DNA of 64,000 nucleotides from Microvirga pakistanensis (lineage in GTDB: Bacteria; Pseudomonadota; Alphaproteobacteria; Rhizobiales; Beijerinckiaceae). The translations under genes were made by a program, and so were the position numbers. Below the pieces are notes generated by a model. The model ran no database searches, was not told the DNA's origin, and was given only the letters and a program-made list of their open reading frames with translations. This document shows, in pieces, positions 11,377-20,927 of this stretch. Each line of letters starts with the position of its first letter. The first letter of the stretch is position 1. The stretch spans positions 186,001-250,000 of the forward strand of contig NZ_SPJX01000167.1 of NCBI RefSeq assembly GCF_004458765.1, written 5' to 3'.

Positions 11377-11997
11377 ATGGCGACCGGGACCCCCAACTCC
11401 GCTTCCTATGATCCGCTCGACCGCGCCGAATCCATGAGTGCGCTGCTTGCGCGCAACTGGTGGGCCCTGGCGCTCCGCGGCGTCTTCGCGGTCATCTTCG
11501 CCCTCATCGCGTTCTTCTGGCCGGGCGCGACGATCCTCTCCCTCGTGCTGTTCTTCTCGGCCTACATGCTGGTCGACGGCGTCTTCGGCATCGTGTCGGG
11601 CATTCGCGCCGCCTCCCGCCACGAGCGCTGGGGCCTGCTGATCCTGGAAGGCATCCTCAACATCCTCGTCGGCATCATCGCGTTCCTGATGCCGGGCCTG
11701 ACGGTGGTGTTCTTCGTCACGCTTCTGGCCGTGTGGTCCTTGATCACCGGCATTCTGATGATCGTCGCCGCCTTCAAGCTGAATCCGGCCTTCGGGCGCG
11801 GATGGCTGATCCTGAGCGGTCTGGTGTCGGTTCTCTTCGGCGTGGCGCTTCTGATCGCGCCGCTCGTCGGCGCCGTGGTGCTGACCTGGTGGCTCGGCGC
11901 GTATGCGCTCCTCTTCGGCGTTGCGCTCATCGCCCTCGCGTTCAAGCTGCGCAGCCGGAAGGACGAGTTCACCGGAAGCGCCTCGCTGCGCGCGTGA
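11377..11997 (+). CDS. HdeD-like (DUF308) integral membrane protein
   Basis: 206 residues with six predicted membrane helices in three pairs, including AVIFALIAFFWPGATILSL and the paired IIAFLMPGLTVVFFVTLL, matching the HdeD/DUF308 duplicated-hairpin fold. The family is linked to acid or envelope stress in enterobacteria; the function here is unknown. The SD AAGGAG is well placed before the ATG. It follows the PLD gene by 71 bases on the same strand and is likely co-transcribed with it. Confidence 0.85.
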   Translation: MATGTPNSASYDPLDRAESMSALLARNWWALALRGVFAVIFALIAFFWPGATILSLVLFFSAYMLVDGVFGIVSGIRAASRHERWGLLILEGILNILVGIIAFLMPGLTVVFFVTLLAVWSLITGILMIVAAFKLNPAFGRGWLILSGLVSVLFGVALLIAPLVGAVVLTWWLGAYALLFGVALIALAFKLRSRKDEFTGSASLRA

Positions 11998-12081
11998 TCC
12001 AGAGCTCCCCTCTCCTGTTTAAGGAGGGGCAGGAGCGGTGCGAGGGGGTACGTTCTCCACTCGGCCGGACTCAGGCGCCCT

Positions 12082-12172
12082 CGTCATGGCCGGGCTTGAC
12101 CCGGCCATCCACGTCTTCGGAACGGCTGCACCCTCAAGACGCGGATCCCCGGCACAAGGCCGGGGATGACGT
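12082..12172. repeat. Dispersed palindromic repeat, family B, copy 1
   Basis: Left module CGTCATGGCCGGGCTTGACC with the inverted CCGGCCATCCACGTCTT, and right module CAAGACGCGGATCCCCGGCA with the inverted GCCGGGGATGAC. The two hairpins are arranged tail to tail. Related copies are at 19201, 32018 and a half copy at 40829. Confidence 0.8.
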
Positions 12173-12204
12173 GAAGGGAGCGGATGGAAAAAGCACTGCC
12201 CTGC

Positions 12205-12227
12205 AAGGGGGCGCCGGAGCGCCCCTT
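12205..12227 (-). terminator. Possible terminator after tolB
   Basis: Stem AAGGGGGCGC/GCGCCCCTT with one bulged base and a 4-nt loop begins 6 bases past the tolB stop; the T run on the minus strand comes only about 14 bases later. It would separate tolB from the opposing gene. Confidence 0.5.
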
Positions 12228-12232
12228 CGGTC

Positions 12233-13561
12233 TTACTGACGCGCCTCGCTGAGCAGCGGCGACCAGGTCGGATCCGATGCGAAGGACGGGGTCGGGACGG
12301 GCTGCTCCACCCGGCCCGTGATGTCCACCATGTAGAGCTTGCCGCCGGACTGCCCGCCCGGATCGCGGAAGAACATGATGTACTGGCCGTTGGGAGCCCA
12401 GACCGGGCTTTCGTTGTGGAAGCCTTCCGTCAGGATTCGCTCGCCCGATCCGTCCGGCTTCATGATGCCGATGGCAAAACCGCCGGAATGCTGCTTGGTG
12501 AAGGCGATGTAGTCGCCGCGCGGCGACCAGGCCGGCTGCGAATAGGAGCCGTCGCCGAAGGAGATGCGGCGCTGGTTCGAGCCGTCGGCGCCCATCACGT
12601 AGAGCTGCTGCTTGCCGCCGCGGTCGCTCTCGAAGACGATCTGCGTGCCGTCCGGCGAGAAGGACGGCGAGGTGTCGATGGCCCCCGTCGAGGTGAGGCG
12701 CGTGGTGGCCTGCGAGCCGAGATTCATCATGTAGATGTTGGCGTTGCCGCCCTGCTGCAGGCTCATGACGATGCGCTGACCGTCGGGCGCGAAGCGGGGC
12801 GAGGAGGTCATGTCCGGGAAGTTGCCGACCACCTGGCGCGAGCCGGTCTCGAGATTGATCACCTGAACGCGCGGCTGCTGGCCTTCCACCTGGGACATGA
12901 AGGCGATTTCCTGCGTCACCGGCGAATAACGCGGCGTCACCACGCTCGTGTCGCCCTGGGTGAGATAGCGCACGTTGGCGCCGTCCTGGTCCATGATCGC
13001 CAGGCGCTTGCGGCGGTTCTCCTTCGGACCGGATTCCTCGACGAACACGATGCGCGTATCGAAGAAGCCGCCGAAGCCCGTGATCTTCGTGTAGACCGCA
13101 TCCGAGATGATGTGGCCGACGCGGCGCCAGAAATTGGCATCCGTCACATATTGCTGGCCGGTGAGCTGCTGTCCGGAATCGATGTCCCACAGGCGGAACT
13201 CGGCGCGCAGACGGCCCGACGGATCGCGCGAGACGCGGCCCGTCACGAGAGCCTGGGCGCCCGCCATCTTCCAGGCGTCGAAACGCGGCGCCGCATCGAA
13301 GGACGGACGCTCCGGAAAGCGCGACCGGTCGAGAGCGACGAAATAGCCGGAGCGTTGCAGGTTGTTGGCGATGATGCCGGACACGCGCTGGCCGAGATCG
13401 CCCTCGCCCGAAAAATCGGCGATGGCGATCGGCATCGGCTGGAACTGTCCGCCCGGTCCGACCCGGAACGAAAGCTGCGCATAGGCGGCGGGAGCGAGCG
13501 CCGCCATCGGAACGATGACGGAGAGCGCGATGAGGAAACGGGAAAGGAGGCGAGTGATCAT
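12233..13561 (-). CDS. tolB: Tol-Pal system protein TolB
   Basis: Periplasmic beta-propeller that shuttles between Pal and TolA during outer-membrane constriction. The 442 residues comprise a signal peptide ([20 protein letters not shown]...AYAQ), an N-terminal alpha/beta domain and WD40-like PD40 repeats with recurring [24 protein letters not shown] and APDGQRIVM signatures. An upstream in-frame TTG would add five residues; the ATG at 13561 fits the signal peptide better. It is last in the ybgC-tolQRAB run and is cut off from pal. Confidence 0.97.
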   Translation of the reverse strand: MITRLLSRFLIALSVIVPMAALAPAAYAQLSFRVGPGGQFQPMPIAIADFSGEGDLGQRVSGIIANNLQRSGYFVALDRSRFPERPSFDAAPRFDAWKMAGAQALVTGRVSRDPSGRLRAEFRLWDIDSGQQLTGQQYVTDANFWRRVGHIISDAVYTKITGFGGFFDTRIVFVEESGPKENRRKRLAIMDQDGANVRYLTQGDTSVVTPRYSPVTQEIAFMSQVEGQQPRVQVINLETGSRQVVGNFPDMTSSPRFAPDGQRIVMSLQQGGNANIYMMNLGSQATTRLTSTGAIDTSPSFSPDGTQIVFESDRGGKQQLYVMGADGSNQRRISFGDGSYSQPAWSPRGDYIAFTKQHSGGFAIGIMKPDGSGERILTEGFHNESPVWAPNGQYIMFFRDPGGQSGGKLYMVDITGRVEQPVPTPSFASDPTWSPLLSEARQ

Positions 13562-13594
13562 GATGTCATGTCTCAAGCGTAATGGGCTTAAAGA

Positions 13595-14743
13595 TCAGGA
13601 AAGGTCGAACTGGACGTTCAGGATTTTCCAGTCCGAATAGAACTGCATGTACTGGGAGGGTACGCGGTAGGGAGCGCAGCGGCGCACCGCGCGCAGAGCG
13701 GCGCCGGCCACGGCCTGGTCCGTGCTGCTGCTGCCGGCCCGGAGAACGGTCGGCTCGCTCGCGAGCGAGCCGTCCTGGTTCAGGCGGATGTCGAGCAGCG
13801 GCGGCGTTCCATCGCTTCCCGAGGCGCTGATCGGCGCGGTGTAGCAGCGCTGGATCTGCTCCTGCAGGATGCCCATGAGCGCGTCCCGCTGGCTCGGATT
13901 GAGCTTGGCGGCCGTGCCGGTCGCGGTGCCGAGAGACGCGGTCTTCTGGACCTCCGCCCCGGTCGCCCCGCTCGACTGACTCCTCTGCTTGTTGTCGAGG
14001 AACTGCTTGAGGTCGCCCATGTCGAGCTTCTTGGCGAGTTGGGCTTCCTTGCGGGCCTTCGCCTCCGCTTCGGCCTTGGCTTTGGCCTCCGCGATCTTCT
14101 TGGCTTCCGCTTCGGCTTTCGCCTTGGCCTCGGCCTCCGCTTTCGCCCTGGCCTTTTCCTCGGCCACGCGCTTGGCCTCGGCATCCGCCTTCGCCTTGGC
14201 TTCGGCCCTGGCTTTCGCCTCCGCTTCGGCCTTGGCCTGCTCGGCGGCCTTGGCCTTCTCGATGGCTTCGGCTTCCGCCTTCTCGACGGCTTTCTTCTCC
14301 GCCTCGGCCTTGGCCTCCGCCTGAGCCTTCGCGTCGGCGGCGGCCTTCGCGGCCGCTTCAGCCCTGGCCTGTTCTTGAGCCTTGGCGGCGGCAGCGGCGG
14401 CGGCGGCCGCCTCCTCGTCGGCGACCTTCAGGTCCTCGGGCCGCTTCGGGGGCGCGGGCGTGTCGAGCTTGTCTTCGCCGGGGGCGCGCTGCTCGGTCTT
14501 CTCGGCGATGCGGTCGGCGCGAGGCTTGGGCGTGGGCTGCACCGACTTGGCATCCGTCTCGCCCTTGGTGATCTGCGAGAACTGGTTGTCGGTGATGACC
14601 TCGACCGGGATGCCTTCCTGCGCTTCGGGAAACTCGGAGGCATAAGGCAATCCGATCAGGGCGGCCGTCAGCAGCGCCACGTGCGCGACGCCGGACACCC
14701 AGAAGCCCGGTTCGGAGGGGTTGAATCGATCCTTCAACGCCAC
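13595..14743 (-). CDS. tolA: Cell envelope integrity protein TolA
   Basis: Inner-membrane protein spanning the periplasm that transmits TolQR proton-motive energy to TolB/Pal. The 382 residues show an N-terminal TM helix (about 14-33), a linker, an extreme Ala/Lys/Glu-rich helical rod (about 115-245), and a C-terminal globular domain containing CYTAPISASGSDG and DIRLNQDGS. The start is GTG with AAGGGG 9 bases upstream; an ATG is not available near the TM segment. The rod is encoded by degenerate short GC-rich repeats and is probably length-variable between strains. Confidence 0.94.
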   Translation of the reverse strand: MALKDRFNPSEPGFWVSGVAHVALLTAALIGLPYASEFPEAQEGIPVEVITDNQFSQITKGETDAKSVQPTPKPRADRIAEKTEQRAPGEDKLDTPAPPKRPEDLKVADEEAAAAAAAAAKAQEQARAEAAAKAAADAKAQAEAKAEAEKKAVEKAEAEAIEKAKAAEQAKAEAEAKARAEAKAKADAEAKRVAEEKARAKAEAEAKAKAEAEAKKIAEAKAKAEAEAKARKEAQLAKKLDMGDLKQFLDNKQRSQSSGATGAEVQKTASLGTATGTAAKLNPSQRDALMGILQEQIQRCYTAPISASGSDGTPPLLDIRLNQDGSLASEPTVLRAGSSSTDQAVAGAALRAVRRCAPYRVPSQYMQFYSDWKILNVQFDLS

Positions 14744-14771
14744 GTGTCTGTGCCCCTTGCGTTCATCCCGT

Positions 14772-15215
<444 letters not shown>

Positions 15216-15232
15216 CGCTTAACGATCCTTCC

Positions 15233-15958
15233 TCAAGCCGCGCGCGACGACGAGAGACGCTCGTCGATCTGGCGCGACAGGATGGCGGAGAACTCGTCCG
15301 CGAAGCCTTCCAGCCGCGACTGCAGCTTGCCGACTTCCGACTGGAGCTTGTTGTAGGCGAGCACCGCCGGAATGGCCGCGAACAGGCCGATGGCGGTGGC
15401 GAACAGCGCCTCCGCGATGCCGGGCGCGACGACCGCGAGGCTGGTGTTCTTCGACGCCGCGATGGAGGTGAACGAGTTCATGATGCCCACCACCGTGCCG
15501 AAAAGGCCGATATAGGGACCGGCCGAGCCGATGGAGGCCAGGATCATCAGGCGGGAATCGAGACGCTCCACCTCGCGCTGGATGGTGACGTCGAGAACCT
15601 TGTCGATGCGCTGCGAGAGGCTCTGGAACGAGCGGCCCGAGCCCTCGAAGGAGCGCTTCCATTCGCGCATGGCCGCCACGAACACGGCGGCGAGACCGGT
15701 CGCCGGGCGGCTCTGCAGGGAGCGGAACAGCTCCTCCAGCGACTGGCCGGACCAGAACACGTCCTCGAAGCGGTCCATGGCCCGCTTGGTGCGGGCGTAG
15801 AGCAGGGTCTTGTCGATGATGATGGCCCAGCACCACACGGAGGCCGCGAGCAGCCCCATCATCACGAGCTTGACGACGAAATGCGCCTGCCAGAACAGGC
15901 TCAAAAAGGACATGTCGTGCGCCACAGGAGCGGCCTGGGCCACATCAGCCGGATTCAT
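15233..15958 (-). CDS. tolQ: Tol-Pal system proton channel subunit TolQ
   Basis: 241-residue MotA/TolQ/ExbB-family protein. It has an N-terminal TM (about 20-42), a cytoplasmic helical loop, and two further TMs in the [20 protein letters not shown] and [20 protein letters not shown] regions typical of TolQ. The open frame extends further, but the ATG at 15958 (MNPADVAQ) begins the expected short periplasmic N-terminus. It is followed by tolR, tolA and tolB. A 281-base gap upstream separates it from ybgC and may contain a promoter. Confidence 0.96.
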   Translation of the reverse strand: MNPADVAQAAPVAHDMSFLSLFWQAHFVVKLVMMGLLAASVWCWAIIIDKTLLYARTKRAMDRFEDVFWSGQSLEELFRSLQSRPATGLAAVFVAAMREWKRSFEGSGRSFQSLSQRIDKVLDVTIQREVERLDSRLMILASIGSAGPYIGLFGTVVGIMNSFTSIAASKNTSLAVVAPGIAEALFATAIGLFAAIPAVLAYNKLQSEVGKLQSRLEGFADEFSAILSRQIDERLSSSRAA

Positions 15959-16148
15959 CAGTCTCGTCCTCGCTCTTCGAGCACCCCGGGAGAAGCCCGG
16001 GGTCCACCGCATTCGGTCTAGGAAAATCTTGTTGTGTTACCTTGCTCGTTCGCGCCTGAATCTGTCGAAAATAAGGGCACGGACTCGCAGGCAGCCAATG
16101 ACTTCCCGACTGTGGTCTTTTAGGCACCCGGCGTGGTTAAGGCTTGGT

Positions 16149-16163
16149 TTAAGCGGGGGTTAA
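16149..16163. promoter_or_regulatory. CtrA-like site TTAA-N7-TTAA upstream of tolQ
   Basis: TTAA, seven bases, TTAA lies 191 bases upstream of tolQ in an AT-richer patch; read on the minus strand the first half is TTAAC. CtrA is the conserved alphaproteobacterial cell-cycle regulator, with consensus TTAA-N7-TTAAC. Short motifs occur by chance, so this is only a candidate. Confidence 0.3.
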
Positions 16164-16239
16164 ATCGCTCTAAACTCAACCTTATAGCTCGGCGGCGTCT
16201 TGGCAGCCATGCGCTGTAGGCAAGCTCGGCCACCTCCCC

Positions 16240-16698
16240 TTACGGCATGTCTCCGCTCCCGGAGAGCGCCGCCCGCAGCTCATCCGGGATCCGCACGGCG
16301 CGCCCGCCACGGACGCAGGCGACCATCACGTCGGCGGACACGAGCACCTCCTCGCCCCGCCGCACCTCCTGGGCCAGCGTCATCGAGGCCCCGCGCACGT
16401 CCTTCGGCCGGGTGACGACGGTGAGCACGTCGTCCATGAGGGCTGCGCCCAGGAAATCGATATTCATCTTGCGGACCACGAAGGCGAGCCCGCCCATCTC
16501 CGCGTGGAGGTTCGACTGCGCCACCTCGACAGCCCGCAGCAGCTCCGTGCGCCCGCGCTCCAGGAAGCGCAGATAGCTCGCGTGATAGACGCGGGCGGAG
16601 AAATCGGTGTCCTCGTAGTAGACGCGGATCGGCAGGACATGCGCGTCGCCGTCCATGCGTCCGGCAAGGTGGGGCCAGGGATGCTCCGCCTCAATCAT
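16240..16698 (-). CDS. ybgC: Tol-Pal associated acyl-CoA thioesterase YbgC
   Basis: 152-residue hotdog-fold thioesterase with the signature [26 protein letters not shown] spread over residues 27-52, including the catalytic Asp of EDTD. Standard first gene of tol-pal clusters; it hydrolyses acyl-CoA and may link phospholipid synthesis to the envelope. The ATG at 16698 overlaps the 3' end of ruvB (ruvB stops at 16691), so translation is probably coupled to ruvB. Confidence 0.94.
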   Translation of the reverse strand: MIEAEHPWPHLAGRMDGDAHVLPIRVYYEDTDFSARVYHASYLRFLERGRTELLRAVEVAQSNLHAEMGGLAFVVRKMNIDFLGAALMDDVLTVVTRPKDVRGASMTLAQEVRRGEEVLVSADVMVACVRGGRAVRIPDELRAALSGSGDMP

Positions 16699-17737
16699 CC
16701 TCGCCCCCGCTGAACAGGCCGAACTGCGCCGTGATCTCGCGGGTGGGCTCTGGGATGCCGAGATGCCTGAAGGCATGGGGCGTGAGGATGCGCCCGCGCG
16801 GGGTGCGCTGCACGAAGCCCTTCTGGATGAGATAGGGCTCGATGATGTCCTCGATGGCGTCGCGCGGCTCGGAGAGCGCGGCCGCGATGGTCTCGATGCC
16901 CACGGGGCCGCCGCCGAAGGAGCCCGCGATCATGGTGAGATATTTCCGGTCCATCAGGTCGAGGCCGATGGGATCCACATCGAGCAGGCGCAGCGACCGA
17001 TCCGCGAGCTCCCGGGACACGATCTGCGCTCCCTCCACGATGGCGAAGTCGCGCACGCGGCGCAGGAGGCGGCCCGCGATGCGCGGCGTGCCGCGCGCCC
17101 GGCGGGCGATCTCGTTGGCGCCCTCCTCGCTCATGTTCAGGCCGAGCACCCGCGCGCCGCGCCGCACGATCAGCTCCAGCTCCTCGACGGTGTAGAATTC
17201 GAGGCGGATCGGGATGCCGAAGCGGTCGCGCAACGGCGTGGTGAGGAGGCCCGCGCGGGTGGTCGCGCCCACGAGGGTGAATTTCGGAAGCTCGATCTTC
17301 ACCGAGCGGGCGGCCGGCCCCTCGCCGATGATCAGGTCGAGCTGGTAATCCTCCATGGCCGGATAGAGGATTTCCTCCACGGCCGGGTTGAGGCGGTGGA
17401 TCTCGTCGATGAAGAGCACATCGCGCTCTTCGAGGTTGGTGAGCTGGGCTGCCAAATCGCCGGCCTTGGCGATCACCGGGCCGGAGGTCGAGCGGAAATT
17501 CACGCCGAGTTCGCGGGCGACGATCTGGGCGAGGGTGGTCTTGCCGAGGCCCGGAGGTCCCACGAAGAGCACGTGATCGAGGGCGTCGCCCCGGGCCTTG
17601 GCGGCATCGATGAAGACCTGGAGGTTGGCGCGCGCGGCGGCCTGGCCCGTGAAGTCGGACAGCGACAACGGCCGGATCGACGCATCGACATCGTCCTCGC
17701 GCTTTTCGGGGCTGAGCAGGCGGCGGGAATCGGTCAA
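16691..17737 (-). CDS. ruvB: Holliday junction branch migration helicase RuvB
   Basis: 348-residue AAA+ motor that drives branch migration with RuvA. It shows the N-terminal [11 protein letters not shown], Walker [10 protein letters not shown], Walker [11 protein letters not shown], sensor GATTRAG and the winged-helix C-terminal [17 protein letters not shown]. The start is TTG at 17737, supported by GGAAGG 9 bases upstream and the absence of a suitable ATG or GTG before the conserved region. Order ruvC-ruvA-ruvB with ybgC overlapping. Confidence 0.97.
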   Translation of the reverse strand: MTDSRRLLSPEKREDDVDASIRPLSLSDFTGQAAARANLQVFIDAAKARGDALDHVLFVGPPGLGKTTLAQIVARELGVNFRSTSGPVIAKAGDLAAQLTNLEERDVLFIDEIHRLNPAVEEILYPAMEDYQLDLIIGEGPAARSVKIELPKFTLVGATTRAGLLTTPLRDRFGIPIRLEFYTVEELELIVRRGARVLGLNMSEEGANEIARRARGTPRIAGRLLRRVRDFAIVEGAQIVSRELADRSLRLLDVDPIGLDLMDRKYLTMIAGSFGGGPVGIETIAAALSEPRDAIEDIIEPYLIQKGFVQRTPRGRILTPHAFRHLGIPEPTREITAQFGLFSGGEDD

Positions 17738-17834
17738 AGAGAGTTACCTTCCAAGGGCTTCATATAGGCGCTGGGACCTTAATACGCCATTCTTAACGAG
17801 ATCAAAACAGGAACGTCGCAGATCCTGCCCCGGG

Positions 17835-18452
17835 TCAGCGGGCCAGTTCCCGCAACCCCAACCGGATCAGGGTCTTCGCCTCGGCTTCGTCACCCGCCTG
17901 CTTCATGGCGGCCGCCACGGCGGCGGAGGCCTGGACCTGGGGATAGCCGAGATTGACCAGGGCCGAGATGGCGTCCGCCACCGGAGCGGGAGCGCTCTTG
18001 TCCTCCACCGCGCCGGTGAGGCGGATGAGGGCCGGATCGACGGGGGCGAAGGCCGGAGCCTTGTCCTTGAGCTCGGAGACGATGCGCTGCGCGAGCTTGG
18101 GGCCGACCCCGGGGCCGCGGGCCACGGATGCCTTGTCGCCCGTGGCGATGGCGGTGGCGAGAGCCCCGGGATCGAGCACCGAGAGGATGCCGAGCGCCAC
18201 CTTGGAGCCCACCCCCTGCACGCTCTGGAGCAGGCGGAACCATTCGCGCTCCGAATCCGACCGGAAGCCGAACAGGCGGATCATGTCCTCGCGGACATGG
18301 GTCTCGATGGCGAGCGTGGCCGCCTCGCCGATGGGGGCCAAGTTCTGCAGGGTTCGGGAGGAGCAATGGACCACGTAGCCGACCCCGTGCACGTCGATGA
18401 CGACGAAATCGTCGCCGTAGGAATCCACCACGCCTTTGAGTTTGCCGATCAC
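17835..18452 (-). CDS. ruvA: Holliday junction branch migration protein RuvA
   Basis: 205-residue junction-binding protein: OB-fold start [16 protein letters not shown], helix-hairpin-helix segments ([13 protein letters not shown] and [17 protein letters not shown]), and a C-terminal domain III that contacts RuvB (about 155-205). The start is GTG at 18452 with AGGAG about 11 bases upstream. A 230-base gap containing a hairpin-rich repeat separates it from ruvC. Confidence 0.97.
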   Translation of the reverse strand: MIGKLKGVVDSYGDDFVVIDVHGVGYVVHCSSRTLQNLAPIGEAATLAIETHVREDMIRLFGFRSDSEREWFRLLQSVQGVGSKVALGILSVLDPGALATAIATGDKASVARGPGVGPKLAQRIVSELKDKAPAFAPVDPALIRLTGAVEDKSAPAPVADAISALVNLGYPQVQASAAVAAAMKQAGDEAEAKTLIRLGLRELAR

Positions 18453-18477
18453 GTTCGTTCTAGCTCCTGGTAGCCGC

Positions 18478-18617
18478 CTCGGGCGGCTTCACCTCTCCCA
18501 TGGGGAGAGGTCGGACCGCAAGGTCCGGGTGAGGGGTACGCCGTTTCCGAAGAGGACGGTAACCCCTCACCCGCCGCGCTATCGCGCGTCGACCTCTCCC
18601 TCAGGGAGAGGTGGGAG
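18478..18617. repeat. Intergenic hairpin repeat (family C) between ruvC and ruvA
   Basis: Two hairpins, CACCTCTCCCATGGGGAGAGG and CGACCTCTCCCTCAGGGAGAGG (each within 20-22 bases), flank a segment with GGACCGCAAGGTCC and an inverted pair ACCCCTCACC/GGTGAGGGG. A complex composite repeat of the sort scattered in Hyphomicrobiales genomes. It fills almost the whole ruvC-ruvA gap. Confidence 0.7.
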
Positions 18618-18682
18618 CCACATCCTGCACCCGATCCTGGATCGGCTTCGCCGTCCGGGAACGGCTGTTCTTCTGTAACACC

Positions 18683-19186
18683 TCAGAGGCTCGCCGCCAA
18701 AGCGCGCGCTTTCCGGTGATGCGCATGCGCGATGGCGATGGCGAGCGCGTCCGCCGCGTCGGCCTTCTTGAAGTCGGCCTTGGGCAGCAGGATCTTCACC
18801 ATGGCCTGCACCTGGTCCTTCTCGGCGTGGCCGACGCCCACCACAGTCTTCTTCACCTGGTTCGCCCCGTATTCCGCCACGGGCAGGCCGTGGAGCGCGG
18901 GCACCAGCAGGGACATGGCGCGGGCCTGACCGAGCTTGAGGGTCGCCTGCGCGTCCTTGTTGACGAAGGTTTCCTCCACGGCCACCTCGTCCGGGGTCCA
19001 GGCGCGGATGACCTCGGTGATGCGGTCGTGGAGCTGCTTGAGGCGCAGCGCGAGATCGAGATCCCCGTCCGAGGTCACGACCCCGCAGGCGACGTATGAG
19101 AGCCTGGTCCCCTCAACGGTGATGATGCCCCAGCCCGTGTTGCGCAGGCCGGGATCGAGGCCGAGGATGCGGACGCGTTCGCTCAC
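18683..19186 (-). CDS. ruvC: Crossover junction endodeoxyribonuclease RuvC
   Basis: 167-residue resolvase that cleaves Holliday junctions as a dimer. Conserved elements are [14 protein letters not shown] (catalytic Asp), the Glu in [11 protein letters not shown] and the C-terminal [15 protein letters not shown] with the last acidic pair. The start is GTG at 19186 with GGGAGA upstream; a longer GTG-initiated frame runs into the adjacent dispersed repeat and is rejected. Confidence 0.97.
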   Translation of the reverse strand: MSERVRILGLDPGLRNTGWGIITVEGTRLSYVACGVVTSDGDLDLALRLKQLHDRITEVIRAWTPDEVAVEETFVNKDAQATLKLGQARAMSLLVPALHGLPVAEYGANQVKKTVVGVGHAEKDQVQAMVKILLPKADFKKADAADALAIAIAHAHHRKARALAASL

Positions 19187-19200
19187 TTTATGGTCTCCCG

Positions 19201-19285
19201 CGTCATGCCCGGGCTTGTCCCGGGCATCCACGCCTTGAGGCGGTTCAAAGACATAGATGGCCGGATCAAGTCCGGCCGTGACGAC
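19201..19285. repeat. Dispersed palindromic repeat, family B, copy 2
   Basis: CGTCATGCCCGGGCTTGTCC with inverted CGGGCATCCACG, a short centre, then GATGGCCGGATCAAGTCCGG ending CCGTGACGAC. Same two-hairpin layout as at 12082 and 32018. It occupies the yebC-ruvC gap and creates the false N-terminal extension of ruvC. Confidence 0.8.
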
Positions 19286-19291
19286 GCTGCC

Positions 19292-20038
19292 TTAGCCCGC
19301 GATCTTCTGCATGAGAGCGTCGGACAGCTCGAAATTGCCGTAGACGTTCTGGACGTCGTCGTGCTCCTCGAGCGATTCCATGAGCTTCATGAGCTTCTCG
19401 CCGGTCTCGTCGTCGACGGAGACGGGGGTCTGGGCCTTCCAGACGAGCTTGGAGGCCTTCGGCTCGCCGAACTTGTCCTCGAGCGCCTTGGTGACCTCGT
19501 TCAGAGAGCCCTGGTCGCAATAGATCTCGTGGCCGTCCTCGGTCGAGACCACGTCGTCGGCGCCCGCGTCGATGGCCGCCTCCAGCATGGCATCGGCATC
19601 GGCCGATTCCGCCGGAAATTCCACGAGGCCGACCCGATCGAACATGAAGGACACCGCTCCGGTTTCGGCGAGGTTGCCGCCGCTCTTCGTGAAGTAGGAG
19701 CGGATATCCGAGGCCGTGCGGTTGCGGTTGTCCGTCATCGCCTCGACGATGATGGCGGCGCCCCCGGGGCCGTAGCCCTCGTAGCGGATCTCCTCGTAGT
19801 TCTCGCCGTCGTTGCCCGCCGCCTTGTTGATGGCGCGCTGGATGTTGTCCTTGGGCATGTTTTCGGCGCGGGCGGCGAGGATCGCGGCGCGCAGGCGCGG
19901 GTTCATGTTCGGATCGGGCGTACCCATCTTGGCCGCCACGGTGATTTCGCGGGCGAGCTTGGAGAAGAGCTTGGAGCGCATCGCATCCTGGCGCCCCTTG
20001 CGATGCATGATGTTCTTGAACTGGGAATGTCCGGCCAT
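19292..20038 (-). CDS. yebC: YebC/PmpR family regulator
   Basis: 248-residue TACO1/YebC family protein: [19 protein letters not shown] start, then the three-domain pattern with [14 protein letters not shown] and [20 protein letters not shown]. Described as a DNA-binding regulator in some bacteria, and more recently tied to translation of proline-rich or stalling sequences. The ATG at 20038 has GGAGG 6 bases upstream. It lies upstream of ruvC on the same strand, a conserved order in many proteobacteria. Confidence 0.96.
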   Translation of the reverse strand: MAGHSQFKNIMHRKGRQDAMRSKLFSKLAREITVAAKMGTPDPNMNPRLRAAILAARAENMPKDNIQRAINKAAGNDGENYEEIRYEGYGPGGAAIIVEAMTDNRNRTASDIRSYFTKSGGNLAETGAVSFMFDRVGLVEFPAESADADAMLEAAIDAGADDVVSTEDGHEIYCDQGSLNEVTKALEDKFGEPKASKLVWKAQTPVSVDDETGEKLMKLMESLEEHDDVQNVYGNFELSDALMQKIAG

Positions 20039-20163
20039 CGGGGCCTCCGAGGTAACCGCCGAGAGCGGCCCGGGTGACAGGCGCTCGTCAGGCTCGTGAA
20101 TGGTGACGATGGAGGGCTTATAAGGCGGCGAAGGGCCCGAGGCCAAGCCCCCCGGCGGCGAAA

Positions 20164-20853
20164 CTAGAACCCGAGCCAGGACGGGAGGTTGGCGATGCCG
20201 GCCATGACGAGGTGATAGGAGGCCCCCAGCACCGTCGCCGTGTAGGCGAGCCCCGCGAGCCCGATCAGATAGCCGACGATCAGCAGATAGCCGTCCTCCT
20301 CCATCACCGCGATGGAGGCGATGACCAGGGCGATGGACGGCGGGAAATTGGTGCCCGGAAAGGGAATGAGAACCGAGAGAGCCACCAGGAACGCGAACAG
20401 CCCCACCATCCGGTCGCCCAGGGGGCCGAACAGGGCGGTCAGCCTCGGCCGACAATAGCTTTCGAGCTTCTGGAGCTTGGGCTCGGCAATGTCGATCAGG
20501 CGCTTGAACTTCGAGACCGAGACCGTCTGGCGCAGGATGAAGCCGGGCAGCCAGGGCCGCTTGTGGCCGAGCATCATCTGGACGCCGAAGATCAGCACCG
20601 GCGTGCCTACGATGCCCGCGATGCCGGGCACGTTCGGCACGCAATTGGGCAGGGAGAACAGGATCAGGACGAAACCGAAGGCGCGCTCGCCGAAGGCTTC
20701 GATGATCTCGCGGATGGAGATCGCCTCCCCCTTGGCGTTGTCGATCACTGCGCGCAGCACGACGGAGGCGCTGTGATGCTCGTGCGCCTGATGAAATTCG
20801 CTCTCCTCGCGATAGGGGCGTCTGGTCCTGACTGGCTCTGTCCTGGCGTCCAC
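20164..20853 (-). CDS. exoD: ExoD-family membrane protein
   Basis: 229-residue protein of the ExoD (exopolysaccharide synthesis) family: conserved N-terminal [20 protein letters not shown] and LPGF, with hydrophobic segments at [46 protein letters not shown] and a C-terminal [16 protein letters not shown]. The GTG at 20853 has GGAGG at 6 bases; an ATG at 20913, just after the preceding stop, also has GGAG and would add 20 residues. In Sinorhizobium, exoD mutants are alkali-sensitive and produce altered exopolysaccharide; the biochemical role is unknown. Confidence 0.85.
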   Translation of the reverse strand: MDARTEPVRTRRPYREESEFHQAHEHHSASVVLRAVIDNAKGEAISIREIIEAFGERAFGFVLILFSLPNCVPNVPGIAGIVGTPVLIFGVQMMLGHKRPWLPGFILRQTVSVSKFKRLIDIAEPKLQKLESYCRPRLTALFGPLGDRMVGLFAFLVALSVLIPFPGTNFPPSIALVIASIAVMEEDGYLLIVGYLIGLAGLAYTATVLGASYHLVMAGIANLPSWLGF

Positions 20854-20927
20854 CGGTGTCCTCCGTGGCGCAAAGATGGGAATGGTCTGTGGCCAAGCCA
20901 AGGCTCGGCGCATGAGAATGGCTCCGG

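Noticed and set aside
16655..17767. Plus-strand frame of 370 codons opposite ruvB
   Set aside because: Shadow of ruvB, which has clear Walker motifs and a family-wide match.
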